DNA from: Macrocybe gigantea
Taxonomy: Eukaryota > Basidiomycota > Agaricomycetes > Agaricales > Callistosporiaceae
DNA: 40,118 bases
Reading direction: 5' to 3'
NCBI GenBank assembly: GCA_011319805.1
Contig: SJRY01000020.1
Coordinates: 1 to 40,118 of the forward strand
Part shown: one piece after another, positions 1 through 12,496 of the stretch
Layout of the letters: every line of letters begins with the position of its first letter
How positions within the stretch are numbered: position 1 is the stretch's first letter
Notes under the pieces: generated by a model
Told to the model about the DNA's origin: nothing
Database searches by the model: none
Seen by the model: only the letters and a program-made list of their open reading frames with translations
Made by a program: the position numbers and the translations under genes

Positions 1-447
1 GCAAGCTCCATTATAATACAGTAACATCAAAGCCAACTTGTTCACATTCTTGCAACGCGGCGTCTTGCCCATGCTGGTTTGCGGTTATCATCAGGGGTGG
101 ACCGCCTGAGACCTGTGGACGCTTTGAACCGCCTCCCTGCGAGTTGCCGGCGGGTGAGACAGGAAGCACTTCAGAAGTTTGGGATTCGTAAGCGTCGCGT
201 CTGGTGCTATCCTATGAAATCGCTGAAGATCATCAGCTCCATGACAATGTAAACAAGACAGCAACACTTACGGAGAATTTCAAAGATCGTTTGTCAAACT
301 TTAGCGACTTGCTCACATTCAACCACGCGTGGTAAAGGAGCAGTCTTTTCTTTTGTCGGACACGGCAGAACGTCTCCAGGCATTTCGACTTTGAACTCTG
401 CATCTGTCTTCGGTCACCGGCCCGGGGCCGTTCGATATTATCACCAT
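1..447. other. left edge, no gene seen
   Basis: I see no supportable coding sequence, RNA gene or repeat here. It lies downstream of the minus-strand gene that ends at 448 and probably holds that gene's 3' untranslated region. Confidence 0.4.
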
Positions 448-1663
448 TCAAAAGGGGCCTTTTCTCGTTGGACAGTTGAGCGCTGATCCCAACGCCCTCG
501 CAACGACATTGTCAACAGGGAAACGGGCCTCCGGATCATCTTGGCATTCTTCTATATCCTGGTCTTCAAGTGTGATCGCACTGATGCCTCTCGCGACCTC
601 CTCCAGAATGTCGTCTTCAACACTGCTTGAATGCGTTGAGGTTGGTCGTCTGTCTGATTTTCATACGCAAGTACGGGACTCAGCACAGGTGGAGGGAGAT
701 TAAAGACTTCCTCTTCCGCCCAATCATCGACCTGCTTCCGATCCAATATGGGATTTTCGAGCATTGTCCCACGTCTGAAAGGGGCTGGGGATGCGGTCGG
801 CGTATTCGCGGGGCCGGAGGCGACTAAAAATGTTCAAGGTCCATACATGGCTAAAATGACAAACGACAAGAAAGAAATACCAGTTTATCTTTCATAGGTC
901 CGTCCAACTCGTTCAACCAACCGAAATACGCCTTCAACATGAACCCGAACATAACTACCAAACTCAGCAACGCGAGGGACGAAACTGCGCTCGCATCTAT
1001 GCTCCCACGTACCGAATGCCCGACGACAAATGCTTCGACCGTCCGACAAGTTGCCGGCTGGAGGGAAGAAATGTAGACAACTGGGTTCACAGGCAGTCCT
1101 ACAACCGAGCGCGGGGAGACGGGCCGCGGTAAGGGCAAGACGTTAACGCATCTCGGCGCAACGAGAAAAGTGTGCGATTCGTCTTCAAAGACGCGCAAAG
1201 GCGGGCACGCGCAGGTCCCTAGAGGCGGTGAGAGGAGCGGAGGCGGCGGCGGGACACTGCACGATGTCGGCGCGTGTTCAAACCGCGGCTTTACATGGTT
1301 GTTGATGCACGTCGGTGCTGGCGGGTTAGGCAGCCGCAGAGCAGGGGCGTTGCGCAGCAGCGACTCGGAGGACATGGAATTGCGGCAGATGGGTGTCACG
1401 GCAGTCGCGGTTCTGTGTCGCGAAGTAGGAGGGGGATCGGAAGCCGCGAGCGACCTCTGCGTTGAATCGCCCAGCAGGATATTATAAAACGAAGAAGCGC
1501 CCGCGGCCACGCCACGAAGGAGCTCCGCGTAAGTGTCTTTGTTGGACAAAGGCGCGTCAAAGGAAGCGTGCAGTTCGGACGTGGTATGATCGATATCTGG
1601 GGGTGATGCGCGGGGGTCCGAGGTCGCCCTCAGAAGCGACGATAGGATTGGTGTTTTGAGCAT
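448..1663 (-). CDS. predicted single-pass membrane protein, function unknown
   Basis: Function not recognised. The first exon runs from ATG 1663 to about 889 and encodes a Ser/Thr/Pro-rich region with a PPPPPLLSPP stretch, then one hydrophobic segment near residues 226-245 (LALLSLVVMFGFMLKAYFGW). A 57-nt intron (about 832-888, GTATTT...TTTTTAG) leads to a second exon encoding an acidic C-terminus with the motifs QVDDWAEEEVFNL and ARFPVDNVVARALG, ending at TGA 448-450. This acidic block reads cleanly only if the frame changes by one base near 625, and the intron junction also fits only after a one-base correction. The cleanly open acidic stretch in the second frame argues for a real gene with missing bases rather than chance. 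The start is the first ATG of the long frame; an upstream exon cannot be excluded. Confidence 0.5.
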
Positions 1664-2147
1664 TCTGTGCTAGGCGAGCCAGTCAAGGAGAAGGTTTGTC
1701 CCTAGAGATCGTTGAAAGAATCATGCAGCTCGATGGTACCGTACCGTCGACGCGTGACTTTCGATCGCGATCGTTGAAAGACTTCATCCCACCAGAATGC
1801 ATGTGATCGTCAACTAAAGAAATGCAGATGGAATTCAAAACCCGTCCGATGAACCAGCATAAGCAGTTCTGATGACAGACAGTTATGGAAAACGACAGAA
1901 TCAGTGGCTGGAGGGATCAGCAGCAAGATGCACATCAACGGATCAAAACTTTCGTCGGCGTAATGATGAGTGGTAGGTTGTTGAAGGGTATCATGAATGT
2001 CGAGGTCATCGTACGAGTCAAGACGCATGTATAGATACAAGTTGCGCAAAGCTATGCTAAGAGATACCCAAAGTCCAAAGAGACTGGAACCCAGATAAAA
2101 GAGGCTAAAGTAGAAACGAGGGAGACGCAAAGAAAAAAAAGCCCCCA
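1664..2147. other. spacer, no gene seen
   Basis: Gap between two minus-strand genes. A minus-strand open frame of about 110 codons lies here, but it starts right after the stop of the upstream gene, has no recognisable motif and is most likely 3' untranslated region. Confidence 0.35.
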
Positions 2148-4737
2148 TCAGACATCCGATAGAATCCCAACCAATATATCCTTAATCGTGTTTCTCGTCC
2201 GCGTTCCAAGCCGTGTCTTGTGCGCCAGGACAGTGCTGACCATTTTCGTCTGCGCCGCCGCCCGTTGGCATATCAAACGCGGCCCGAAGACCGCGCTAGC
2301 AAGAACCTCGTGCTCTGGCCCATCACGCACGCGCAGCCGATGCGTCACCACGCGCGGCATGATGCGCGCAATGTCCGCCTCGGTGACGAACAATGACGCC
2401 GAAGAGAATAAAAGCGGGCGACGATGTCGAAGGACGGACTCTGATTCTGCTTCGCGCCCACCTCTGTCGCGAGCCAGCGTGTCGCGTTCTCGTCCGCTCG
2501 AATTCCAAAGGGCATCCGTGCCCGCGTCAGAGCTGCGGCGATCTGGCGCGGCAAAACGGTCGTCCGCAACGCCGTCAGCGGAGGGCTCGCGCACGATATG
2601 GATCGTGATGCTCTCCCCGACGCGCGACTCGTCGTCCACTGCAGTACCGTCCCCAGTCTTAGGCCCCCACCGTTTTTGCTCTTGCTTTCGCTGTGCAAGC
2701 TCTCGTAGTCGCGGAGGGTATCGTTGTATTCTGGTATCTCGCGCACAAGCTCACCTCCCGTCGGTCCGTTCCGATCACGCGCTCCGCGTGCACCAGCGCT
2801 TCTGCATCGCGGAACGCGCGGGCGGTGAGAAACGTCCGTCGAGCTGGTTGTGGTGCCGCACGGCAGTGAAGATTCGGACAGGTATAGTGATAGGGTCGAC
2901 GCCATGTACACCTGCTGGTACGCTTCTTTAAGCGCTGAGAAGAATTCGGCAGGCAAGACCTGCCTCGGCAGAAGGGACACAGGGATGGCGTGGCTGTGGC
3001 GGTGGTGATGATGATGATGGGGATGCGGGTGGGGTTGATGAAGGGAGTGGTGACGGAGGTGCGCGTGATGAGGATGTTGCGATTGGGAGAAAAATGAATG
3101 GGACGGATGAGGAGGTGTTTTGCTGCGCGGTGGAATGACGGATGGGAAAGTGGGTGGTGCTAGGGTAGATACAGTGCGCAGGCGATTGCGAGGAGTCGAG
3201 TTGTGATGTGTGAATGGAAGCGTTCGCACTATTTGCCGACGTTTTCGCGAACTATAATTATGGTACTCAAAGCGAATCTGTCCAACTGCAACAAATGCGT
3301 AAACCGATATGAGATGGATTACGAAGCAATGCAGATTAATTGCCTACCAGGCTCCGATGAATCTTGGGTCGTTCCCGAGCGTCCCAGGGAGAAACATAAA
3401 CCATGAGAAAACCGTCCGGAAGATGCCAAGCGCCCTCATAATCGGCCTCGCCGAGGAAATAATCAGAATTCGAAGTCGAAGCCGTTCGGGAAGGTTATGC
3501 TGATGCTTAGAAGACCTACTTCTTGATATTCTGGTCGCATTCCCGGTGTTCTGTGAATTGCTCTCGATGACAAAACGCCTGTCAGCGACGACTCTGGCTA
3601 GTTGCCTCTGCTCCGCTTCATGCGCATGTTCTAGGCCACTGAATACCAGTGCGCGGGGGAACTCTATACGAGTGGTTCTATGCCGTGCTTCTGCGTGTGG
3701 ATGATGACTTCCATGAGACGAGGACTGGGGCGAGACAGCGCGTGAATCGGATGGTTCGTAGCCTATGTCCCGAGGATGCCGAGAGGCCAAAGGCTGCTGA
3801 TGCTCGGTGTCTGTGTGCGGAGTATGTGTGACGAGGGAAGCGGTAGGAAAACTGATGCCATCTGGGAACGATGCTGAGCGTCTGTAACCGGGGTGGAGGT
3901 AAGCAGACTGCGCAGAACGAGGGCGTGCTTCCGGGGTCTTCCCACGAGCCGTGCTGGTCGCGTCGTCATCGGCTTCGTCGTTTAAGCGCAAGAAGAGAGA
4001 TCGCAAGAATCGAGAAGTGTCAACCTGGCGACTGACGTTCGTCTCATGGGGGCTTGATGGCGGTTTGGATTGATTTTGACCCCGTGTGTAGGTAGATCGA
4101 AACCGAAGATAGTGTCTGGAGATAGGGGAATTAGTGAGCTATGTATGTTTGAAATTCGCAGATAAAACGCTGGTAGTCAGGCTGATTGTCGCAATTCAAT
4201 TGTATTTCTAGCAGTGAAGAGGTTCGTCACGTCCTACGCGACGGACATGTCAAGCCAGAGTTGTTGGATGACCTCGTGAGACAGGCAACGTGATGCAAAG
4301 TTCAGGACGAGAGTCACAATGGCTGAATGGGCGCTTTGTACGATTATAATGTAGGAATGCTAGATTCATCGGGGGAAAGCGCGTTGCATGATAGGACATC
4401 AAGAGATATCAAGAGAACATCCCGACGAGAGCGCCGTTGACAAAATACCATTCTAAAACAAAAACAGACTCACCCAGACAGCCAGCTTCGTTACGAGGCC
4501 GACGTCCTCCTCTGGAGTCTGGAGTATGAGATGCTTGTCACCGGCTATGAGACATAAAAGGATAGCCTTGAAAATGACAGGATCCAATGGGAGTGGGGCC
4601 GACGCAGCCTCTTGAATGTAGGCAATGATGGAAGGGAAGAATGCCGGAGTTGCGACAGGGGTATGAGGTCGAGAGGGTCGTTGGTATCCGACATCTGGTG
4701 ATGAAACTGCAAGCGCCATGAGCAGAGCACAGTACAA
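2148..4737 (-). CDS. AAA+/magnesium-chelatase-like ATPase family protein, reading frame interrupted
   Basis: Several exons match, in order, the layout I know from a fungal family usually labelled Mg-chelatase-like P-loop protein. Exon 1 (4737-4474) carries VFKAILLCLIAGDKHLIL, where the P-loop seems degenerate. The next exon starts at 4115 and reaches FPRALVFSGLEHA and ADRRFVIE. A further exon encodes WHLPDGFLMVYVSPWDARER up to 3348; after a 62-nt intron (3286-3347) comes LDRFALST. Then follow a His-rich linker, AYQQVYMASTLSLYLS, and a last exon with the conserved ADIARIMPRVVTHRLRVRDG ending at 2148. The frame does not stay open: single-base changes are needed near 4100, 2870 and 2833, and probably near 3500 and 3230. 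Either bases are missing from the consensus or this is a recent pseudogene; motif conservation favours the former. The molecular role of the family is not established to my knowledge. Confidence 0.55.
3003..3056 (+). repeat. GATGAT/GGTGGT-rich low-complexity tract
   Basis: An imperfect triplet tract that encodes a histidine run on the minus strand within the linker of the AAA-like gene. Such runs are common in disordered linkers. Confidence 0.6.
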
Positions 4738-5175
4738 ACTAGCCAGGAGGACCGACTAAGTGTCAGCTCGACGAGGAGAACGACGAGCAGGATTAGCAGC
4801 GGATGGACATGGCAGAGGTTGATGGCAAAGGCACACGTGGTTTCTCGATCATTGATGAATCTGTCAACAGGCAGCTGCCCGACCGTGGTTGGCCTCTGTC
4901 CAAACGGAGTTCTTGTCTATGGAGTCCCCCATGGGTTCTTTCTTCTTCGCCAGCCACCATTGCGCGCTGGCCTAATCATTTTGGATCGCTGCTCGTCCTC
5001 CTCAATCTTGTCGTCGCTCGTTTGTTGTCGTCATCAGCAACGTCTTGCAACGCGACACCACTTGTTTCATCCAAGTCCTTGATTTCATACCCAGCCGCTC
5101 GCTTCGTCAGTTCTGCTTCGGTCTTGACACCTCTCTCTCCCTAGCGTCCACCAGTCGTCGCGATTCCATGTGTTC
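4738..5175. promoter_or_regulatory. divergent intergenic region, AAA-like gene and membrane-protein gene
   Basis: A 438-bp gap between the starts of two divergently oriented genes. The plus-strand half is pyrimidine-rich, as is common upstream of fungal start codons. No specific factor site is claimed. Confidence 0.4.
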
Positions 5176-8100
5176 ATGGCACAAACCATCCAATTTTTTG
5201 TCGACGACACCTCTCCTTCGATCTTCTACTCCCCCTTTGGCGACACGCTCTCCACCCCAGATATTTCAGCAGGCTGGAATCCCTACTTTGACCGATCCGG
5301 TTTCGCAAGTCCTCTGGGCTCGATAGGAACCGGTACGAGCTATCATGTCACCGGTAACAATGGTTCCTTCCTGTCGATCAAGTGGAAGGGTGTGTTTCTT
5401 GCTGCATTATGCACATTGCATGATCACAGACTAATTCTTCTTGGCGTCTTGCAGGAACGGGAATACAGCTGCTTGGAAATGCTACAAATGTAGAATATAG
5501 CATTCTACTTGACGGTCAAGATCTTCGCACAAAAAACGACAATCCTGACCGCAACATTCTGGCTACCCTCCAAGGCCTCAGCAATGTGGACCACACCGTC
5601 AAGTTGACCACCCAAATCCCGACATCGGGAGATTCGGACCAAGTTCCGCTTCTGGCATTCGATAAGGCTCTTGCGATATCAACCGCCCCGCTTGATGCCC
5701 TGCCACCAAAGTAAGTTTGCGTCGTCTCATATCCCGATCATCATGGACTTGTTTGATAATCCTCGAAACAAATATTGCATAACGTTGCCTCCCCTGACAT
5801 CAGCATGACCTACGTATCAAAAATAGTTAATAACAGCGATATATCCTTCTTTGGCCAATGGTCCTTCCAGGACAACTCGCCCAGCAATTCGTTTATAGGT
5901 CTGTCCGAACAGGCGACCATGCCCAGCTTGCGTTCTTTGGTATGTCATCTTGACCACCCTGTGCCTGGCTTGTCCTTTAATTAATCACGTTCTGCATGCA
6001 CCACAGGCACAACGTTCTTTCTTCGAGGGACGACGTCGCCACAAGCTGGTAAATTCTCTATCGTACTCGATAATATCACCACTGTCCTTTCTAGCAAATC
6101 ATCGTTCACCAACAACGATACCCTCCTTTACTTTGCAAGCGGTCTAGATCCTAGAATGGACCATAATGTGACGATCACAAACGAGGAAAATTCGGAATTC
6201 ACTCTCAATGCCAATGGTTTTCAGATCATGACAGCCGGCACCGAGCAGTTCGTGGTCTCGGTGCTACTTCGTCCTCACGATTGCGCTAACGTGATATCGT
6301 GTTTAGGCAACCATCTCCATCTCCTACACCGACGCCTCTCGAAAATCTAGGAACTGGGACACCCGTTTCCAAAGGCACCGTGGCTGCATTGGTGCTCGCC
6401 GGTGTATTGGCTTCCATCCTCATCATCTTCTTACTGTTCTTCTTTTTGGTTCTGAACCCAGAGCACGACGGAGACGCCTTCGGCGGGAGGAACGCCGGAA
6501 AGCTAAGGAGGCAGGTGCTGTGCTCGACATTGCCCCTACCACCACGGTCGATAACCAAGACATCGAGAGCACGATGGCAGACGAGGGGCACCGTTCTACG
6601 GCCGATCGGGTTTCGCCGCTGGAAGCGAGATGTTGAGGGCGGCTTCGCCGGTCTAGCGCTCGGGATCAAGTTTCGCCATTCAGACTCCACGGAGGACAGA
6701 GCGTCGCGACACAACCACGATGCCGAGCGCGAGCCCCTGAGCACCAAATCCTCTTCCTTCAGCCTCACTTCACAACGGAGCAAGGGCAAGGGCAAAAGAA
6801 GCGGAAAGCGCACAACACTAGCAACGAGTCGTGGTCGCCCAGCATTACGCTCGAGCTGCCCATCCGGCCGCCGTCCAGCGCCAGCAGTTACAAGGAGAAA
6901 TGTTGGCCAGTCCATGCCACAAGATCCGCAATCAGCCTTTTCGGACCTCACATCCCTTTCCTACATCTCAGTAGGCCCAACAACAATGACACCAACGGCG
7001 CCAACGACGCAGCGGCTGCTGCTGCTGGCATGGCGCCTCCATCCTACACTGCTCCAAACCGGCATCGTCACAAAAAGTCCAATTCAGGTCCCCATTCGGT
7101 TCCCCGCTCCGTCTCCCAATCACAACCATCTTCCCAACCCGATCGGCAGCAATCTGCCAGCGGCAACGGCAATAGTAATGGCAACGCAACCAGTCCCAGC
7201 AGCGGTGATCCCCTTGGCAAAGCTATGCAACAGGCTGATCCGCAGCAGACATCGCTCTCACCCCAAAGCAGTGCTTCCAATCAGTCTAACACTCGAGAAG
7301 ATCGTGGGAGTGTGGGGTACAGTTCGGACGAAACGAGTTTCCTGGGGCCCTCCGCCACTCGGAATGCCCTCCGTGGCTTGAGCCCCGTACCATGGATATC
7401 CAGGACGCCGCCCTGCGCACACGCCCCCGAAGGTCGTCTCTTCCGCTGCAGACCATCCCTACGCCGACGACCGCCGCGGTGGTCGAGAGCTCCCCAGAGC
7501 AGGCGCGTCGCGCAATCGCGTCCCAGTCACCGTCCATCTCCTACCTCAGTGTCGGGTCCCTCAGCCCGTTCGCAGTTGACTTTCCGAGCGGTACTGTGGC
7601 GAGACAGTCACAACAGCAGCAGCAACAGCAACCACAACAACAGCGACGGGAAAGTCAGTTGTCAACGTCGTTTGTCAAGTTCGACGACGAGACGGATGAC
7701 ATTAGATCAGAGAGGCGGAGGTCTAGGCTGCAGGACTCCCGGCAAGAAAGCGAGCCTAGTGCTGCTGCAGCTGCGGTCATCAAGCCTACCGCGCCTCCTC
7801 AGAGAATGAGGTCTCAGCCACAGTCGAATCCCCCAAGCTCGTTCCATTCACAGCCCACCTTTCGAGGCATCGAGCGGACTCGACGTCTTTCCTTGACTTT
7901 AGCAGCTCGTCCGACGCGTCTATACTGTCGTTTAACAGCTCAGATCGTGAACGACAGTGGGGATCGCTGATGTCGCAAAGCCAGCTTGTTTCGCGATGGA
8001 GCAACACGTTCAGCCATTCAACGGAGCTCTCCAGAAGCGGATCGTCCCCATCGCACCTGGATCACAATCTCCAGCCGTCACTGGGCCACCAACAACTGGC

Positions 8101-8568
8101 CAACACAGCACGCACACGTCCGAATCCCAGTCAAGCAACTTCCCGTATCCCATCTCCCTTCCCACCTCCCTCCAATTCGCATACCCCGCGCAGATGCCGT
8201 CGAACCGTGCCTCGTCCTCCATCGGTCACCGACTAAGCGACCACGTGCATCCCATTACGACCGAGATTGTCGACTCGCCGACAGATAGCGTACCCGTCTC
8301 CACTGGCGACATCCAGTTTCGGCACAGCAGCTCAAGCGACAACTTGGGTCACTTCCAGCCATCGGATGTCACGTTTCCCTCCCATCCACCGCTGCCGGGC
8401 TCTCCGCAAGGATATGTGGGACGTGATGCTAGTTCGCCTGGCCTCCCTTTAGGAGGTTACATCGTGCAGGTTGCTTTGGGCCAACAACCTCCCGTGACAA
8501 CGGCATCGACTTCGTCGACGTTCGTGCCACAGCGACACCAATCTCGCACTCCTCCATCTCTGCCATGA
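5176..8568 (+). CDS. single-pass membrane protein, jelly-roll-like N-terminus and Ser-rich cytosolic tail
   Basis: This fits a basidiomycete family with two beta-rich extracellular modules, one transmembrane helix and a long disordered tail; no function is known to me. Exons: 5176-5389, 5455-5710, 5804-5939, and one from 6007. The first modules contain VDDTSPSIFYSPFGD and TGIQLLGNAT, then LDPRMDHNVTITNEE. The helix is AALVLAGVLASILIIFLLFF, followed by an Arg-rich stop-transfer segment. The tail has family-like blocks (SPSITLELPIRPPSSASSYK, SAFSDLTSLSYIS, IGHRLSDHVHP, DSPTDSVPVS) and a polyQ run near 7612-7645. These blocks lie in rotating frames: one base must be added near 5922, 6440, 6620, 6650, 6795, 6895, 6915, 6980, 7388, 7885 and 8105. 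Every shift has the same sense. ATG 5176 is chosen because it precedes the usual N-terminal motif; no clear signal peptide is seen. Confidence 0.6.
7612..7646 (+). repeat. CAG/CAA tract, polyglutamine in tail
   Basis: A CAG/CAA-rich run within the disordered tail of the membrane protein, giving about ten Gln residues interrupted by one Pro. Likely length-variable between strains. Confidence 0.7.
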
Positions 8569-8965
8569 TATTGAACTGCTGCACCCCGTACCAACTTTAC
8601 GTTTTCACTTGAACATTCTAGGACGGATCTCCTCCTCATTCTTCAGGTCTGACTTTTGGTGTCTAATTTAGGACTTGTCACAGCATCGGGATAAAGGTTA
8701 CAACTCGACGTGGAGAAGAGTTCCACCATAATGTTTGCAAACCACATCCCATCTTCGCCCTTTCCTTTCAGTAGAACCGCCTGACTCGAAGCATACCCAC
8801 GTTGTTGGACCCCCTGTACTGTACTGTACTTCTCATTAGTCTCATGCAGCTAGTTACTTCTTCACTTCGCTCCTTTGGACTGTTTGTTGTATTACCCATG
8901 TAAACGACGACAATGAAAGAAATCTGGAAAGACAATGAACAAAGGGTGGATGGTATACGGACTTG
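8569..8965. other. convergent 3' intergenic region
   Basis: This 397-bp gap separates two convergent genes and must hold both 3' untranslated regions. A short direct repeat (TACTGTACTGTACT near 8817-8830) is present. No gene is seen. Confidence 0.6.
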
Positions 8966-11900
8966 TCAAGGCGCAGCCGAGTCTTTGCGCAATCCAAAGC
9001 TCACGAAACGCTTCAGATCGGAGAAAACCTCGCGGCGGTCCCCACCGCCCTTGATTCCGCTCAGATCTGTATGACTGGAACTCGCTGGTGGCCCCGTAGA
9101 TGGTGGGGATGCCAGGGCAGCGAACATGCTCTCGCCTGCGCCGCCTCCAGGGAGTGCGACGCGTGTGCCACCGGGACTGACTAGGCTGCCGCCTAGTTGA
9201 CCCGGACCGGGAGGATCCATATCGAGAGTGGAAAGGAATGACGTGCTTTCCAAGTCAGTCTTTGTGCTTGTCATGGTCAGAAAAGAGTCCAGAAGGCTGT
9301 TCTGTTGTGCTTTAGGCGTCCCCTTCAAGTCAAGGATCTAAGCCGAATCAGGATAAGGACAGGTCAGCTATGTAAATATGTGTGATTGTCACCTTTTGGA
9401 AGTTAGAGAATGAGGCATCGCCTATGAGAAGAGTATAATTGAGAATGAATCCTTCTGCTGGGTCCTGGACCATTGATTGTCATTTAAATCGTTCATCACA
9501 CGCGAGAAGAGGAAAGCTCACCACAGGTGTGACGATGACTTTTAGCAATGCTTCCAACCGGGCAGTGCTTTTCGTCAACCCTCGGGTATAGCTGTCGATG
9601 ACAGTATTTAATGCGGACGAGTATGAAGATGTATGTTATTCACCTTGCCGTCTGCAATGCTTCGCCTGGCATCTTGAGCAAATATGCTTTGATGGTCTGT
9701 AGATCAATCAACAGCTACGAGCCGACAAAGACCGAGAGTCAGAAAGAGGAAACCATCAAACAAATATCTTAAACAAATGATATTACCTGTTCAGCTCCGA
9801 TATCTTTCAACGGTCGACTCTTGACGATAGTATTTGTGAATTTCCCAAGAATGAGACTGCAAAGGGAGAAGAATGATATCAAAGGTCAACAGTTGACGTG
9901 ACATTACCTGCACGCTTTGTCGAACATGTTGCGCAAGTACTTTTTCTGCTCGACAAGAGGCTTCACAAGTTCGATGACTTGCTCCGCGGCGTTCACCAGC
10001 TCAAGTGCGTACGATGATGGTCCGCTGACTTGATTTAACGATGCCCACGAAGTCCGAACCATAGTGGCGAACGACGGGTCACAAGCTGACTCCAGCTCGC
10101 GCAATTGAATGACAATAGCTGCTGAAATCACACTAAACATCAGAGCCAATTGAGATCATTAAGTCTATAACTGAAAGTCGGCAATCGTAGCGAACCTCAC
10201 AAATAACTCGCGTTCGGTTTCAAGACTGACTCTCTCCTTGAAATCATCATTAATCTTGTCCTTAATTTTTTCCTCGAGCTGGAGGTCACGATGACGAGTT
10301 GATAAAGCTCTGCATAAGCACAATGCTTCACTCACCTCAAGGGCTGTCGTTTGACAATAATCGGCGGTGTTAATCAAGATGCAGGAATGTTTTAGTTCAT
10401 CGACATCAAACCGAGCTTCAGTCGATTTCCGAGACTTTGAGGGTCTAGAAAACGTAGATAAGTTTCAAAACATTGCCATATTCAGTCCGTCGGCTGACCG
10501 TTTCAAGCTTGCTACGAGCACATCCTCTGTAGGATCATACGAGCGTCGGAAATGTCCTGGGTATGAGTTTCATGTCTTACCTGCATAGATCTTCAACCAC
10601 TTCTTATATAACGAGCACATGTTGAACAACATTTGTCCGGTAGATAGATTTGCGCACTGTTCCAGGCTCTGGGCATATGATGAGAACAGTTCCGTGGAAG
10701 AGGGGAGAACGACGATCGGAGAATCCGAGTCCTCTTCACTTGTTTTCGGGGCTTCAAGCGAAGGACGTGGCTGCAATCTGCCTTTGGCCTTGCGATGCCG
10801 GGAGAGCATGTCCACAAGCACTCTTGACAAGCGCATCAGTAGAAATCATAGATGGGCTAAACACATTACGAACTTCTCTTGAGCATCTACAAAGATACCC
10901 ATATGCGGCTCAAAAGCAGCCGAAATGGATTTCGGACTCTGAATATGTGTGCCAGCCGCAGCATCTAGCATGGCTTGAAACTGATTAAGGTTAGTGAGGT
11001 AAGCTATCGGCGAAGTGAATAGTTCACATACAGTGGTAGCCCATTTCTTGACCATGCTTGATTCAAATTCGGTGGTGATTTGCAGATAGTCAAGTAAGCT
11101 TTTTACTGCCAGCGAAGATTTGGCTTTCATCAACAACGTGGCCATGTCTTCTCTTCATGACAGTCAGTACGTCGAGAGCAATTTAAACCTTAACAGGAAA
11201 ACGAAATCTGATGTACCTGGTAATTTCTGTAAATTTCGCAAGCAGATACCACCCAACCTTCCACTCCGCGGGGAATACGCGGCCCTGCTCGATCTCATGA
11301 TTATGCAAGAGCCTCCTGAACCATGCAAATCGTCTGGAGATATTGTCCAACTGTCCCGCTTCGTCCGTTATGCGAAATATTCGACGATATTCCTTCAATT
11401 CCATCACGACGTACCGGTCGATCAAATGTATGCGAAAATCGGAACCCAAAACGTCGACAACCTGACATGCGTCAGCAATCATGCCCGGTTTGATCTGCTT
11501 GTTTAGGTCTTGAAGGTAACTGTATATAGAAGGTGAAGATGAGGGAGGCTAACTCAGATTTAATGCATCGGGAGGGTAGAGACATACAAAGCATCGAAAT
11601 CGCCGTCGATCTGAGTACGGAGTTCGCCTTGAAGTTCCTGTATTCTCTTCCAAACCTGAGAAACGCGTTGCACGGCCATATAGGGCTTAAATGTCACAAA
11701 AATCTGTTTCACAGCCTGAGGGAGTCAGAATTTGCAATGAGCGATATATTTTCCACATAAGACAAAGGGTGAGGCAGCGGCGTGGACAACACTTACCGAG
11801 AGAGTCTGAGCAACATCAGCATACTTCTTCTCCTTCACTAACTCCTCCAACTGTGTCAGGGCGTTGACTACTTTCGGCGTTAGGTCGCAGGGTGAGGAAA

Positions 11901-12496
11901 GCAATAAATGCACGGTGCCCACCTAGCATCTGCAGTCGCTTCAAAGTCGTCATGCTCAGGATAAGGTTCTTCTTAGCGGTATCCAAGACTTGGATGTCCT
12001 TCGTGATGTTCCTGACGACTGCCTCTGATTCCGTAGCTTTCTCCCGTATGAGCGACATTTGGCCTAAAAGATCCTTGGAACCCCCTAAGTAAGAGACGTG
12101 CTCGTCGGAACAGGATAGATAGCAAGAGGCCAGCCGAACTAACAGAAATCATTTCTTGTATGATCTGCATCTTCTCCGGGTCCTGGTTCTCCGCTAGCTC
12201 ATTCTGCAGGCCCTCGATCTCTTTCTGGAGCTCCAGCTGTGTCTCCGCCAGACGTGAGTTGATGGCATCCACGTATTCCAGAGATTGCTCTACGAGTGTC
12301 ATATCGTGAATAATCCGAAGCGCAGTTGAGACCGTGCAGGGTAAGACGAACCGCTCGGAAAGAGCTCGTTGAGCAAGTCAGTAGGAGAGAAGTCGCCAGA
12401 CAAGGAGTCGATCGGGTCATCTTCGCTCTCTTCTTTCACTCCAGAAACTCGTTGTATGGCTTGCAGTACCTCAGAGGATAGCTCCTCGTCGCGCAT
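8966..12496 (-). CDS. VPS53: VPS53, GARP complex subunit
   Basis: Vps53 is a core subunit of the Golgi-associated retrograde protein (GARP) complex, which tethers endosome-derived vesicles to the trans-Golgi. The translation matches the family end to end: N-terminal LDSLSGDFSPTDLLNELFP, coiled coil QELQGELRTQIDGDFDAL, central CQVVDVLGSDFRIHLIDRYV and FAWFRRLLHNHEIEQGR, and C-terminal NSLLDSFLTMTSTKTDLES followed by a Gly/Ser/Pro-rich end. More than ten short introns interrupt it. Worked examples are 12290-12351 (62 nt) and 12074-12143 (70 nt); both keep phase, and every other junction I followed but one, near 10.85 kb, also works. Unlike its neighbours it needs no frame correction. I prefer ATG 12496 over 12544 because family members start shortly before the IQRV motif. 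Estimated length is about 800-870 residues. It shares a short divergent promoter region with the yippee gene. Confidence 0.93.

Noticed and set aside
233..451. Minus-strand 72-codon frame at the left edge
   Set aside because: It starts past the stop of the acidic C-terminal exon of the neighbouring gene and has no protein-like features.
2188..2931. Long plus-strand open frame (247 codons)
   Set aside because: It is antisense to the AAA-like gene's last exons, is rich in Arg/Ser/Cys as expected for a GC-rich shadow frame, and has no motif.
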